Position numbers and translations under genes: made by a program
Notes under the pieces: model-generated
Seen by the model: the letters and a program-made list of their open reading frames with translations, nothing else
What the model was told of the DNA's origin: nothing
Databases searched by the model: none
Shown here: positions 35,678-44,227 of the stretch, one piece after another
Layout of the letters: each line of letters begins with the position of its first letter
Numbering within the stretch: position 1 is the first letter of the stretch
Origin: Haliscomenobacter sp.
GTDB taxonomy: Bacteria; Bacteroidota; Bacteroidia; Chitinophagales; Saprospiraceae
Length of the DNA: 64,000 nt
Direction: 5' to 3'
Assembly: GCA_016707205.1 (NCBI GenBank)
Contig: JADJHZ010000012.1
Location: 62,001 to 126,000 of the forward strand

Positions 35678-36259
35678 CTACCCATGCCTGCTCATCCGGT
35701 CGGCGGCAGGGCTCATCCAGGCCATGAGCAAGGCGCATACCACAAAGACATACCCAAAAAAGGCATGGTAGTATGAAATCGGGATGGCGCTAAGTGCGAT
35801 CGCCAACCCCATCAGCCAAACGAGATGTCCGTACAGGTGAAATCCCCGGTTTTGCATCCCTTGGGTGGGCCATTTTCCGGTAATCATAGGGAGCAGCCAC
35901 TTTCGGTCGCAGAAAAGCAGCCATAGGTTCAAGGTCAAAAGGACCGCCAGAATGTAAGGCGTACCGCGCCAGTGAAGGGAGATGGTAATCACCAGGATGT
36001 TAGCGGCCATAGGGATGAGCATCAGCGCGCCGGCAGTGATATATCTCAGGGTTAGCAAAACGAACCCAATGACCACCTGTGAAAAAGCAATAAACCGCGC
36101 GTACCCTCCCAAGCCATATTCTGCCATTCGCTCCTCCAGCCATACTGGGCCGATCAGCCCGGGAAACCGGTGTTCGGCATATAGCTTGCTCATTCCTGCA
36201 GTAAAGAATACCAGGCCTAAAAAAAAACTGGTCCCGAAATAAGTTGCTTTTCTGAACAT
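35678..36259 (-). CDS. DoxX-like integral membrane protein
   Basis: 193 residues from the ATG at 36259. Five to six hydrophobic segments are evident (about 8-27, 55-75, 80-98, 103-121, 150-168 and 170-187). The opening FFLGLVFFTAGMSKLYAEHRFPG resembles the G..K...H start of DoxX/DoxD-type proteins, whose role (thiosulfate:quinone oxidation or membrane redox) is poorly defined. It ends three bases after the vapC remnant. It is followed at its 5' side by a 63-aa two-helix membrane protein gene on the same strand and may form an operon with it and mqnC. Confidence 0.6.
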   Translation of the reverse strand: MFRKATYFGTSFFLGLVFFTAGMSKLYAEHRFPGLIGPVWLEERMAEYGLGGYARFIAFSQVVIGFVLLTLRYITAGALMLIPMAANILVITISLHWRGTPYILAVLLTLNLWLLFCDRKWLLPMITGKWPTQGMQNRGFHLYGHLVWLMGLAIALSAIPISYYHAFFGYVFVVCALLMAWMSPAADRMSRHG

Positions 36260-36281
36260 GGGAAGAGGCGTTTTTTTCGGT

Positions 36282-36473
36282 TTACTCGGTTTTTGGAGCT
36301 TGGATAAACCGGCCCAGAACAATTCCCGCGATCGCCATGGCCATAATGATATACCTCAGTTGCGGACCTTTCTCGAAGCCTACTATTTCGGTTTTGTCCA
36401 TAAACCACAAAATTCCCAGCAAGACGGCGGCGCCCAGCAACAGGTAGTAGGAAATATGCAGTAATTTACGCAT
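36282..36473 (-). CDS. Small two-helix membrane protein
   Basis: 63 residues with two membrane helices (about 6-24 and 40-57) joined by a short polar loop containing DKTEIVGFEKG. No recognised family. It lies between mqnC and the DoxX-like gene on the same strand, with gaps of ~46 and ~22 bases, so co-transcription is likely. The clean topology and conserved-looking codon use make it probably real despite its size. Confidence 0.55.
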   Translation of the reverse strand: MRKLLHISYYLLLGAAVLLGILWFMDKTEIVGFEKGPQLRYIIMAMAIAGIVLGRFIQAPKTE

Positions 36474-36519
36474 GACAAGCGGAATTTTTTTGTTTTGGGC
36501 AGAAAATCAGGAAAAGAAA

Positions 36520-37662
36520 CTAATCGACAATCATAGAAGCGCGATCCAGCTCCTGTTGTACGATAAATTCGGGCAATTGCCGGTATTCGTATTGCTGGTT
36601 GCGCAACTGAGGCGTAAACCCGGCTTCGAGGATAGCCTCCTGAATGCCGTTGGCGGTGAACCGGAATCGCGCTCCGGCTGCTGAAACGACGTTCTCTTCA
36701 ATCATGATGCTGCCAAAATCGTTGGCGCCCGCATGCAGGCAGATCTGGGCAACCTGCTTGCCTACCGTAAGCCAGGAAGCCTGGATGTTGGATATATTAG
36801 GCAGCATGATCCGGCTCAGGGCGATCATCCGGATGTACTCTTCCCCGGTGCAGGTGTTGCGCGCCCGCTTGAGCTTTTTGAGAATGGTATCTTCGTCCTG
36901 GAATGGCCAGGGAATGAACGCGATGAATCCTTTGGCATCTTCCGGTTTTCTGGATTGCACGTCCCGGATCTTGACGAGGTGTTCCATGCGCTCGAGGTTC
37001 GTCTCGATATGGCCAAACATCATCGTCGCAGAGGTGGTCAGATGCAATTGATGGGCGGCGTGCATGATGTCGAGCCACTCCTGAGCGCCGCATTTGCCTT
37101 TGGAGATCAGGCGTCGGACCCGGTCGTCCAGAATCTCTGCCCCGGCGCCGGGAAGGGAATCCAAACCCGATTCTTTCAGGGCTCGGAGCACCTCGATATG
37201 GGTGGATTTTTCTAATTTGGTGATGTGCGCAATTTCGGGGGGCCCAAGGGCATGGAGTTTAAAGGCGGAAAAATGCTGCTTCAACTCCCGGAACAGACCA
37301 GTATAGTAGTCCAGCCCTAAATCCGGATGGTGACCTCCCTGCAATAAGAGCTGCTCTCCTCCATAACGGAAAAGCTCCTCAATCTTTTCTTTGTACGACT
37401 CGATAGTGGTAATGTAGGATTCCTCGTGCCCCGGCCTCCGGTAAAAGTTACAGAACTTGCAGTTGGCAATACACACATTGGTCGTATTGGAGTTGCGGTC
37501 GATGATCCAGGTCACGGTATTGCCGGGCACGTGGCGCTGCCTCAATTGGGCGCCTACATAAATCAGGTCGGCAGCCGGAGCATATTCGAAAAGGAAAACG
37601 CCTTCCTCCGCACTTAGAAATTCGAGGTTCAACGCCCGTTGCAATAAATCGGAATGATGCAT
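36520..37662 (-). CDS. mqnC: Cyclic dehypoxanthinyl futalosine synthase, radical SAM
   Basis: 380 residues, full length. The radical SAM cluster motif is C64-IAN-C68-KF-C71. Nearby sequences NFYRRPGHEESY, QGGHHPDLGLDYY and SLPGAGAEIL are typical of MqnC, which cyclises dehypoxanthine futalosine in the futalosine route to menaquinone. The presence of this route (rather than the classic MenA-F route) fits Bacteroidota of this kind. A -7 element lies ~70 bases upstream. Two small membrane-protein genes follow on the same strand; other mqn genes are outside the window. Confidence 0.95.
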   Translation of the reverse strand: MHHSDLLQRALNLEFLSAEEGVFLFEYAPAADLIYVGAQLRQRHVPGNTVTWIIDRNSNTTNVCIANCKFCNFYRRPGHEESYITTIESYKEKIEELFRYGGEQLLLQGGHHPDLGLDYYTGLFRELKQHFSAFKLHALGPPEIAHITKLEKSTHIEVLRALKESGLDSLPGAGAEILDDRVRRLISKGKCGAQEWLDIMHAAHQLHLTTSATMMFGHIETNLERMEHLVKIRDVQSRKPEDAKGFIAFIPWPFQDEDTILKKLKRARNTCTGEEYIRMIALSRIMLPNISNIQASWLTVGKQVAQICLHAGANDFGSIMIEENVVSAAGARFRFTANGIQEAILEAGFTPQLRNQQYEYRQLPEFIVQQELDRASMIVD

Positions 37663-37731
37663 AGTGTCGTTTATTCTTTGGGATGATCAATCCATTTGCG
37701 CCGGGATATGTTTTCCACGGCGCAGGTATAA

Positions 37732-37739
37732 CAAAGATA
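37732..37739 (-). promoter_or_regulatory. -7 promoter element of mqnC
   Basis: Reads TATCTTTG on the minus strand (TAnnTTTG), 70 bases before the mqnC ATG. Confidence 0.45.
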
Positions 37740-37842
37740 GCAAAGCTCCGGTTTGCAAAAAGCCGAAATCCTTTCAGAAAGGATGAAGATGGAGAAATGC
37801 CTTCTCGTGTGAAAAACGCTGGCGCAGAAATAAAAAAAGTGG

Positions 37843-37850
37843 TATATTTG
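37843..37850 (+). promoter_or_regulatory. -7 promoter element of the rimP-nusA-infB operon
   Basis: TATATTTG (TAnnTTTG). Transcription would start near 37857, 14 bases before a 16-bp perfect hairpin and ~90 bases before rimP. Confidence 0.6.
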
Positions 37851-37870
37851 CCCCCGAACTCGGGAAGATC

Positions 37871-37907
37871 ACGCGAAAGAGGGAACCAAAAGTTCCCTCT
37901 TTCGCGT
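37871..37907 (+). promoter_or_regulatory. 16-bp perfect hairpin at the 5' end of the rimP-nusA-infB mRNA
   Basis: 37871-37886 and 37892-37907 are perfect complements (16 bp, 5-nt loop CAAAA). There is no T run after it, so it is unlikely to be a terminator. Its place at the start of the operon encoding NusA suggests a leader element. Confidence 0.7.
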
Positions 37908-37947
37908 CTTGGGAGGTCCGGCGCGATCGTCAACAAAATTCAGAGAA

Positions 37948-38424
37948 GTGGAGATTACGGACAAAATAGAATCCTTGCTACAGGAAAAGTTTCTGGAAGA
38001 AGCTTTCGCCGATTGCTTTATCGTGGAGATCAAACAGGGGGTCGGCAACAAGCTGGAAGTTTTTGCCGATAGCGATTCGGGCATGACGTTCGAGAAGTGC
38101 CAAAGAATTAGCCGGCACCTGGAAGAACACATCGATGCCGGGGGGTGGCTGGGAACCCATTACGTGCTGGAGGTGTCTTCTCCCGGAATTAGCCGCCCGC
38201 TGCAGTTTTGGCGCCAATACCCCAGAAATATTGGCCGCCATATAGAAGTGACCCTTCAGGATGGGACTAAGCGGAAAGGGCTTCTGCAAGCTGTTCATCC
38301 TGAAAATATCGTCCTGTCGGAGGAAATAAGCCGGAAGGAGGGGAAAAAGACTATTAAAGAAAAGGTGGAAACGGCAATCCCTTTCGGCCATATTGAAAAG
38401 ACTTTTGTAAAGGTTTCGTTTTAA
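37948..38424 (+). CDS. rimP: Ribosome maturation factor RimP
   Basis: 158 residues with a GTG start at 37948 (VEITDKIESLLQEKF). Earlier in-frame codons would begin with TTG inside the leader and are unlikely. RimP binds the 30S subunit during maturation. It has the usual two domains: EAFADCFIVEIKQGVGNKLEVFADSD with GMTFEKCQRISRHLEE, then YVLEVSSPGISRPLQF and the C-terminal SH3-like barrel. It is followed by nusA after 12 bases and then infB, the classic conserved operon. Confidence 0.92.
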   Translation: MEITDKIESLLQEKFLEEAFADCFIVEIKQGVGNKLEVFADSDSGMTFEKCQRISRHLEEHIDAGGWLGTHYVLEVSSPGISRPLQFWRQYPRNIGRHIEVTLQDGTKRKGLLQAVHPENIVLSEEISRKEGKKTIKEKVETAIPFGHIEKTFVKVSF

Positions 38425-38436
38425 AGCATTAATTCT

Positions 38437-39675
38437 ATGATGAACCTGGTGGAAACCTTCTCGGAATTCAAATCCGGGAAGAATATCGATCGCCCGACCA
38501 TGGTGCGCGTGCTCGAGGATGTATTCCGCACGCTGATCCGCAAAAAATTTGGCTCGGACGAGAATTTCGACGTTATTGTCAACACCCAGAAAGGGGACCT
38601 TGAACTTTGGAGGGTCCGGGAAATCGTTCCCGACGGCGAAGTGACCGACGACCGCAGCCAGATCTCTATTTCCGAGGCGTTGTCGATCGACGCCGATTAT
38701 GAAGTCGGAGAAGAATGCTACGAACAGCTCAAGCTGGAAGACTTCGGCCGCCGGGCAATTATGGCCGCCCGTCAGACCCTGATCTCCCGGATCATGGAAC
38801 TGGAAAAAGACGAAGTATTCCGGAGGTATAGCGAGCGGATCGGCGACATTATCACCGGAGAGGTCAAGCAGATCCTTAAAAAAGAAATCCTGGTGGTAGA
38901 CGACGCCACGAGCAACGAATTGGTGCTCCCCCGAACGGAAATGATTAAAGGCGACTTTTTCCGCAAGGACGATGTCGTCCGCGCGGTGATTCGCAAAGTA
39001 GATATGCGCAACAATAACCCGGTGGTCATCCTTTCGCGCACAGATAATATGTTCCTGGAAAAACTCCTCGAACAGGAAGTGCCAGAGATCGAAGACGGGC
39101 TGATCAGCGTCAAGAAGATCGTTCGAATCCCAGGGGAACGAGCCAAAGTCGCGGTGGAATCTTACGACGACCGCATCGACCCGGTAGGCGCCTGCGTAGG
39201 GATGAAAGGGGCTCGTATTCACGGGATTGTCCGCGAATTGCGCAACGAGAATATCGACATCGTCAATTTTACCAACAACGTCACCCTCTTTATCCAGCGC
39301 GCGCTGACGCCGGCCAAGGTGTCGAGCATCGACCTCAATACGGAAAAGATGCACGCCAATGTTTACCTCGACCCCGATCAGGTTTCCCTGGCCATTGGCA
39401 AAGGCGGTACCAACATCAAGCTGGCCAGCCAATTGACGGGATTCGAAATTGACGTGTACCGCAACAACGAAGAATACGAAATTGATGACGTGGATCTCGA
39501 GGAATTTGCAGATGAAATCGAGAGCTGGATCATCGACTCGCTCAAAGCCATTGGTTGCGACACCGCCAAAAGCGTGCTTTCGCTGAGCAAAGAAGAACTG
39601 ATCCGGCGCACCGATTTGGAAGAAGAGACCATCGAAGATTTGATGAAGATCCTTGCTGCCGAATTTGAGGACTAG
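38437..39675 (+). CDS. nusA: Transcription termination/antitermination factor NusA
   Basis: 412 residues. Order of domains: N-terminal RNA polymerase-binding domain (about 1-125; MVRVLEDVFRTLIRKKFG), S1 domain (about 135-200; GDIITGEVKQILKKEILV), and KH1/KH2 (about 225-345; PVGACVGMKGARIHGIVREL and LAIGKGGTNIKLASQLTGFEIDVY). A short C-terminal helical tail follows (about 350-412), in place of the acidic repeats of E. coli NusA. It modulates pausing, termination and antitermination. It lies between rimP and infB, as in most bacteria. A second ATG codon directly follows the first (38440). Confidence 0.96.
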   Translation: MMNLVETFSEFKSGKNIDRPTMVRVLEDVFRTLIRKKFGSDENFDVIVNTQKGDLELWRVREIVPDGEVTDDRSQISISEALSIDADYEVGEECYEQLKLEDFGRRAIMAARQTLISRIMELEKDEVFRRYSERIGDIITGEVKQILKKEILVVDDATSNELVLPRTEMIKGDFFRKDDVVRAVIRKVDMRNNNPVVILSRTDNMFLEKLLEQEVPEIEDGLISVKKIVRIPGERAKVAVESYDDRIDPVGACVGMKGARIHGIVRELRNENIDIVNFTNNVTLFIQRALTPAKVSSIDLNTEKMHANVYLDPDQVSLAIGKGGTNIKLASQLTGFEIDVYRNNEEYEIDDVDLEEFADEIESWIIDSLKAIGCDTAKSVLSLSKEELIRRTDLEEETIEDLMKILAAEFED

Positions 39676-39720
39676 GTTAGCAAATTTCAATAAAACAAGG
39701 CGGAAACGAACTCTTTTCTT

Positions 39721-39728
39721 TAAGTTTG
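39721..39728 (+). promoter_or_regulatory. Possible internal -7 element before infB
   Basis: TAAGTTTG (TAnnTTTG), 42 bases before infB in the 94-base gap after nusA. No clear -33 box; it may give extra infB expression. Confidence 0.35.
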
Positions 39729-39769
39729 TGTTCGGTTTTCAAAAGGAAATTTTAGTCTAAATATCCAGA

Positions 39770-42700
39770 ATGACGAAATCTTTAGTAAAGATTGCCAAGG
39801 AACTTAATGTCGGTACCACTTCTATTGTTGAATTCCTTAACAATAGCGGATTTGATATTGAAAATAAGCCCAATGCCAAAATCACCGACGAAATGTATGT
39901 CCGTTTGCTCAAGGAGTTCCAACGGTCAATCGATGATAAAGAGGCTTCCAAACATGTAAATATCGGAGTGCGCAGCAAAGGCAGCGAGCAAGAGATTGGC
40001 GGAGGCGTTACCCGGGAGCGCCAGGAAACGGCTGTCGAGGAAAAACCGGTAGAGGATGAAGAGCGCCCTCGGATCAAGCTGCAGCGCCCAACCGTTCTGG
40101 GTAAGATCGATCTCAGCAAACGCCTTCACGACAGGGGCAAAGACAAACAAGAGATTCATATCCACTCCGCCGAAGAAAACCGTCAACCAGAGCCAGCAAC
40201 CGTTTTAGAACCCGTCAGAGAAGTGGAGCCGCCTAAGGAAACGCCTACGCCTGTCGCCGAACCCGTAGCTTTGGTGGTGGAATCCTCCCCCATTGTCACG
40301 CCCCCAGAACCAGCGCTGACGGAAGAAAAACCAGTAGAGGGTACTTCAAGCGTCTTTCGCGCCGATACGCCCGAACTCAGAGGGCTCAAAATCTTGGGAA
40401 AAATCGATACCGATCGGTTTGAGAAGAAAAAGAAGAAAGATCCCAAAGACGTTAAACGTAGCCCGGGAGAACCCGAGAAACCTGCCAGCGCACCCACTCA
40501 GGGAGGAGGCGCTTCCCCGGGCAGGGAAAGACCAGGCGGAACAGGCCGTCCCGGGGCGCCAGGCCCACAGGATCGGAGCCCAAAACCAGTGAATGCAACC
40601 GACAAAAAGCCCGCAGATGGGTTGTCGGAAGAAGAACGCAAAAAACGCAAGCGCAAACGCAAAAAAGTGGGCACAGGTGGCGAAGGCCAGAATAAGCCTG
40701 CCGATGGCGCTCGCGGACAGAGCCAGGACAACAGGCCACGCCCCCCGGCCACCCGTGGAGTGGTTAGAGAAGAATCCAAAGAGGTTTCTCAAAAAGAAAT
40801 CGAAGACAAAATAAAGGCTACCATGGCCCGCCTCTCCGGCGGCGGAAAGAAAAAACGCCAGAAACTCCAGCGCGACAAACGGGACCGCTTCCGCGAACGC
40901 CAGGAACAACTGGAACAGGAAGCTTCTAACGCTAAACTGGAAGTGACGGAATTCATTACGGTTCAGGAATTAGCTAACGTCATGGATGTTCCTGCCGCTG
41001 AAGTCATTATGGCCTGCCTCAGTCTCGGGGTCATGGTGTCCATAAATCAACGCCTCGACGCGGAGATCATCGAATTGGTTGCCAGTGAATTCGGCCATGA
41101 AGTGGAATTCGTGTCTGTCGAAGAACAAACCGAAGAAGAAATCCTCCTGGACGACAATCCCGAAGACCTTCGCCCGCGTTCGCCTATCGTGACCGTCATG
41201 GGCCACGTCGACCACGGGAAAACCTCCCTTCTGGATTATATCCGCCATGCGAATGTAGTTGCGGGTGAAGCCGGAGGAATTACCCAGCACATCGGCGCCT
41301 ATGAATTCGTTTCCGAAGAAGGCAAAAAAGTTACCTTCCTGGATACGCCGGGCCACGAAGCCTTTACCGCCATGCGCGCCCGGGGCGCCAAAGTGACCGA
41401 TATCGCCGTGATCATCGTGGCCGCGGACGATAGCATCATGCCCCAAACCAAAGAAGCCATCAGTCACGCACAGGCTGCCGGTGTTCCCATCGTCTTTGCG
41501 ATCAACAAAATCGATAAAGCCAACGCCCAACCGGAAAAAATTAAACAGGAACTTGCTTCCATGAACTTCCTCGTGGAAGAATGGGGCGGAAAATACCAGT
41601 CGCAGGATATTTCTGCAAAAAAAGGCGTCGGCGTTGCCGAACTGCTGGAAAAAATCCTTCTGGAAGCCGAAATCCTCGACCTGAAAGCAAACCCCGCCCG
41701 CCAGGCTGTGGGCACGGTACTCGAAGCTTCCCTGGACAAAGGCCGGGGATATATCTCGAAAATGCTCGTTCAAAACGGGACGCTTCGCATTGGCGATTCG
41801 ATCGTCGCCGGGGAATATTCCGGCAAAGTGCGCGCCATGCTGAACGAACGTGGGAAGCGCCTCACGGAGGCAGGCCCCTCCGCCCCGGTCATGGTGCTTG
41901 GTTTGGGAGGAGCTCCTCAGGCCGGCGATCGCTTCAAAGTGCTGGATAATGACCAGGAGGCCCGCCAGATTGCCTCCAAGCGAGGCCAGATCATCCGCGA
42001 ACAGGCCAACCGGGCCACTAAACGAATCTCGCTCGACGAAATCGGCCGGCGCCTTGCCCTCGGCAACTTTAAAGAATTGAACCTGATCGTCAAAGGGGAT
42101 GTCGACGGCTCCGTCGAAGCGCTCTCCGATTCGCTGATCAAGTTGTCTATCGAAAAAGTTCAGGTGAACGTCATTCACAAAGCCGTTGGCCAAATTGCCG
42201 AGTCCGACGTGTTGCTCGCCTCCGCTTCGGATGCCATTGTGATCGGGTTCCAGGTCCGCCCTTCCAGCGGCGCGCGCAAGCTGGCTGAACAAGAAGGCGT
42301 GCAGATCAAAACGTACTCCATCATTTACGAAGCCATTGGAGAAATTAGATCGGCCATCGAAGGGATGCTCGAGCCTACCAAGGAGGAGCACATCTCCGCT
42401 TTGGTAGAAGTCCGCGAGGTCTACAAAATCAGCAAAGTGGGCACTATTGCGGGATGCCAGGTCCAGGAAGGCAAAATTTCCCGGAACAGCAATATCCGCC
42501 TGGTGCGCGACGGTATCGTGGTCTTCCCGACCCGCGAAGGCGCTCACGGGGAAGTCGCTTCCCTACGCCGCTTTAAAGAGGATGTCAAAGAGGTGAAATC
42601 CGGCCTGGAATGCGGTATCGGGATCAAAAACTTCAACGATATTAAGGTAGGGGATATCATTGAGGTCTACGAAGTAGTAGAAATCAAGCAGAAACTCTAA
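39770..42700 (+). CDS. infB: Translation initiation factor IF-2
   Basis: 976 residues. The N-terminal ~370 residues are variable: IF2N-like start (MTKSLVKIAKELNVGTTSIVEFLN), then a low-complexity proline/lysine-rich linker with KKRKRKRKK. A second IF2N region is near residue 390. The GTPase domain has G1 GHVDHGKTS (478-486), DTPGH and NKID. Domains II-IV follow to residue 976. IF-2 places initiator tRNA on the 30S subunit. The long linker is common in Bacteroidota. Third gene of the rimP-nusA-infB operon. Confidence 0.97.
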   Translation: MTKSLVKIAKELNVGTTSIVEFLNNSGFDIENKPNAKITDEMYVRLLKEFQRSIDDKEASKHVNIGVRSKGSEQEIGGGVTRERQETAVEEKPVEDEERPRIKLQRPTVLGKIDLSKRLHDRGKDKQEIHIHSAEENRQPEPATVLEPVREVEPPKETPTPVAEPVALVVESSPIVTPPEPALTEEKPVEGTSSVFRADTPELRGLKILGKIDTDRFEKKKKKDPKDVKRSPGEPEKPASAPTQGGGASPGRERPGGTGRPGAPGPQDRSPKPVNATDKKPADGLSEEERKKRKRKRKKVGTGGEGQNKPADGARGQSQDNRPRPPATRGVVREESKEVSQKEIEDKIKATMARLSGGGKKKRQKLQRDKRDRFRERQEQLEQEASNAKLEVTEFITVQELANVMDVPAAEVIMACLSLGVMVSINQRLDAEIIELVASEFGHEVEFVSVEEQTEEEILLDDNPEDLRPRSPIVTVMGHVDHGKTSLLDYIRHANVVAGEAGGITQHIGAYEFVSEEGKKVTFLDTPGHEAFTAMRARGAKVTDIAVIIVAADDSIMPQTKEAISHAQAAGVPIVFAINKIDKANAQPEKIKQELASMNFLVEEWGGKYQSQDISAKKGVGVAELLEKILLEAEILDLKANPARQAVGTVLEASLDKGRGYISKMLVQNGTLRIGDSIVAGEYSGKVRAMLNERGKRLTEAGPSAPVMVLGLGGAPQAGDRFKVLDNDQEARQIASKRGQIIREQANRATKRISLDEIGRRLALGNFKELNLIVKGDVDGSVEALSDSLIKLSIEKVQVNVIHKAVGQIAESDVLLASASDAIVIGFQVRPSSGARKLAEQEGVQIKTYSIIYEAIGEIRSAIEGMLEPTKEEHISALVEVREVYKISKVGTIAGCQVQEGKISRNSNIRLVRDGIVVFPTREGAHGEVASLRRFKEDVKEVKSGLECGIGIKNFNDIKVGDIIEVYEVVEIKQKL

Positions 42701-44032
42701 ATGAAGGTTTTTTTTCCTGGTCTTTTTGCTGCGATTGCGCTTCTCCTGGCCTGCGATCGCAATGTGTCTTCGTCTATGCAAACGCCTCCGGCATCGGGGG
42801 CTTCCATCCCTGAAAATATCCGGATCGATTCATCCGGAGGTTTCTCATTCTATGGTCCATGCGAGCCCAGTATCGCTATGAACCCCCTCGATCCCCGCCA
42901 AATGGTGGCTGGCGCTATTTTGGACCGGGTCTACGTTTCCCGCGATAGCGGCCGGACGTGGTCGAAAAGTCAGCTTACCTCTCCTTACGGGGTTTTCGGC
43001 GACCCCGTTATCCTGGCCGATTTTTTGGGTAACTTCTTTTATGCACATCTTTCTGACCCCTCGGGCAAGCAATGGGGAGACCCGAGTATCCTCGACCGCA
43101 TGGTGATCCAAAAATCTTCCGATGGCGGAAACACCTGGTCGGAGGGAGCTTACACCGGGCTGGACCATCCCCGGGACCAGGATAAACAGTGGCTGGCTAC
43201 CAACCCGAAAACGCATCACGTATATATCTCCTGGACCGAGTTTGACCAATATGCCAGCGCCTCCCCGAAAGATAAGTCCCGAATCCTGTTTTCGAAATCT
43301 ACCAACCAGGGGACTTCCTGGTCAACGCCTGTTCAACTCAACCAGTTGGAAGGCGATTGCCTCGACGACGACAAGACCACCGAAGGCGCCGTTCCCGCCG
43401 CCGGCCCAAACGGAGAAATTTATGTGGCCTGGGCATTCGACGGCAAGATTTTTTTAGACCGCTCTCTGGACGGGGGCGCATCCTGGCTCGAAGAGGATGT
43501 CCTGGTCTCGGAACAGCCGGGAGGCTGGACGTTTGATGTGCCAGGGATCAGCCGCTGCAACGGGCTGCCCGTTACGGCTACCGACCTCTCCACCGGACCA
43601 TACCGGGGGGCGGTGTACGTGAACTGGAGCGATCAGCGCACTGGCCCGGAGGACACCGATGTTTGGGTGGCCAGATCGGCAGATGGAGGAAAAACATGGT
43701 CCTCCCCGGTACGGGTAAACGACGACCCTCCCGGCAAACATCAATTTTTCACCTGGATGGCGGTAGACCCCGTCACGGGTTTTCTTTATGTGGTTTTTTA
43801 TGACCGCCGGAATTACAGCGATACCCAGACCGACGTTTACCTGGCCGTGTCGAAAGACGGGGGAAAGACCTTTAAAAATAAGAGGATCAGCGCCAGCCCT
43901 TTTCAACCGTTGTCCTCTGTTTTCTTTGGCGATTACAACCATATCAGCGTCTACAACGGGGTTGTTCGCCCTATTTGGACCCGGGCAGACGGGACCAGGC
44001 TCAGCGTATGGACTGCCTTGATTCGGGAATAA
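42701..44032 (+). CDS. Lipoprotein with BNR/sialidase-type propeller
   Basis: 443 residues; the ATG directly follows the infB stop codon. A lipoprotein signal (MKVFFPGLFAAIALLLAC, C18) is followed by a six-bladed propeller with repeated Asp-box motifs: SRDSGRTWSKS, SSDGGNTWSEG, STNQGTSWSTP, SLDGGASWLEE, SADGGKTWSSP and SKDGGKTFK. This is the sialidase/BNR-repeat superfamily. The arginine triad of true sialidases is not evident, so exo-sialidase activity is doubtful; other glycan binding is possible. Membrane-anchored, extracytoplasmic. It lies at the end of the translation operon, an odd place for it. Confidence 0.88.
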   Translation: MKVFFPGLFAAIALLLACDRNVSSSMQTPPASGASIPENIRIDSSGGFSFYGPCEPSIAMNPLDPRQMVAGAILDRVYVSRDSGRTWSKSQLTSPYGVFGDPVILADFLGNFFYAHLSDPSGKQWGDPSILDRMVIQKSSDGGNTWSEGAYTGLDHPRDQDKQWLATNPKTHHVYISWTEFDQYASASPKDKSRILFSKSTNQGTSWSTPVQLNQLEGDCLDDDKTTEGAVPAAGPNGEIYVAWAFDGKIFLDRSLDGGASWLEEDVLVSEQPGGWTFDVPGISRCNGLPVTATDLSTGPYRGAVYVNWSDQRTGPEDTDVWVARSADGGKTWSSPVRVNDDPPGKHQFFTWMAVDPVTGFLYVVFYDRRNYSDTQTDVYLAVSKDGGKTFKNKRISASPFQPLSSVFFGDYNHISVYNGVVRPIWTRADGTRLSVWTALIRE

Positions 44033-44149
44033 TGCCGCTTCCTGGGATTTTGTACCCTAAGTAAGGAAAGGGTCTGAGTGGAAGTTAGGGGAGGGATAAA
44101 GTAATCAAGCCCGGAGTTTTGCACCGGCCAGTTGGATCATAAGAAATAC

Positions 44150-44186
44150 AAAGCGGGGAATGACCAGGATTGGCATTCCCCGCTTT
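44150..44186. terminator. Convergent terminator between the BNR lipoprotein and transglycosylase genes
   Basis: AAAGCGGGGAATG (44150-44162) pairs with CATTCCCCGCTTT (44174-44186), 13 bp, 11-nt loop. T-rich sequence follows on both strands, so it may serve both converging genes. Confidence 0.65.
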
Positions 44187-44227
44187 CGTTGAAGTTAGTA
44201 AATGTAAAACAACCAATCGCTACTTCA

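Noticed and set aside
37978..39690. Long open frame of ~570 codons on the minus strand opposite rimP/nusA
   Set aside because: It is the codon-bias shadow of the well-supported plus-strand genes; its sequence has no family resemblance. The same holds for the ~525-codon frame opposite infB at 40970-42547.
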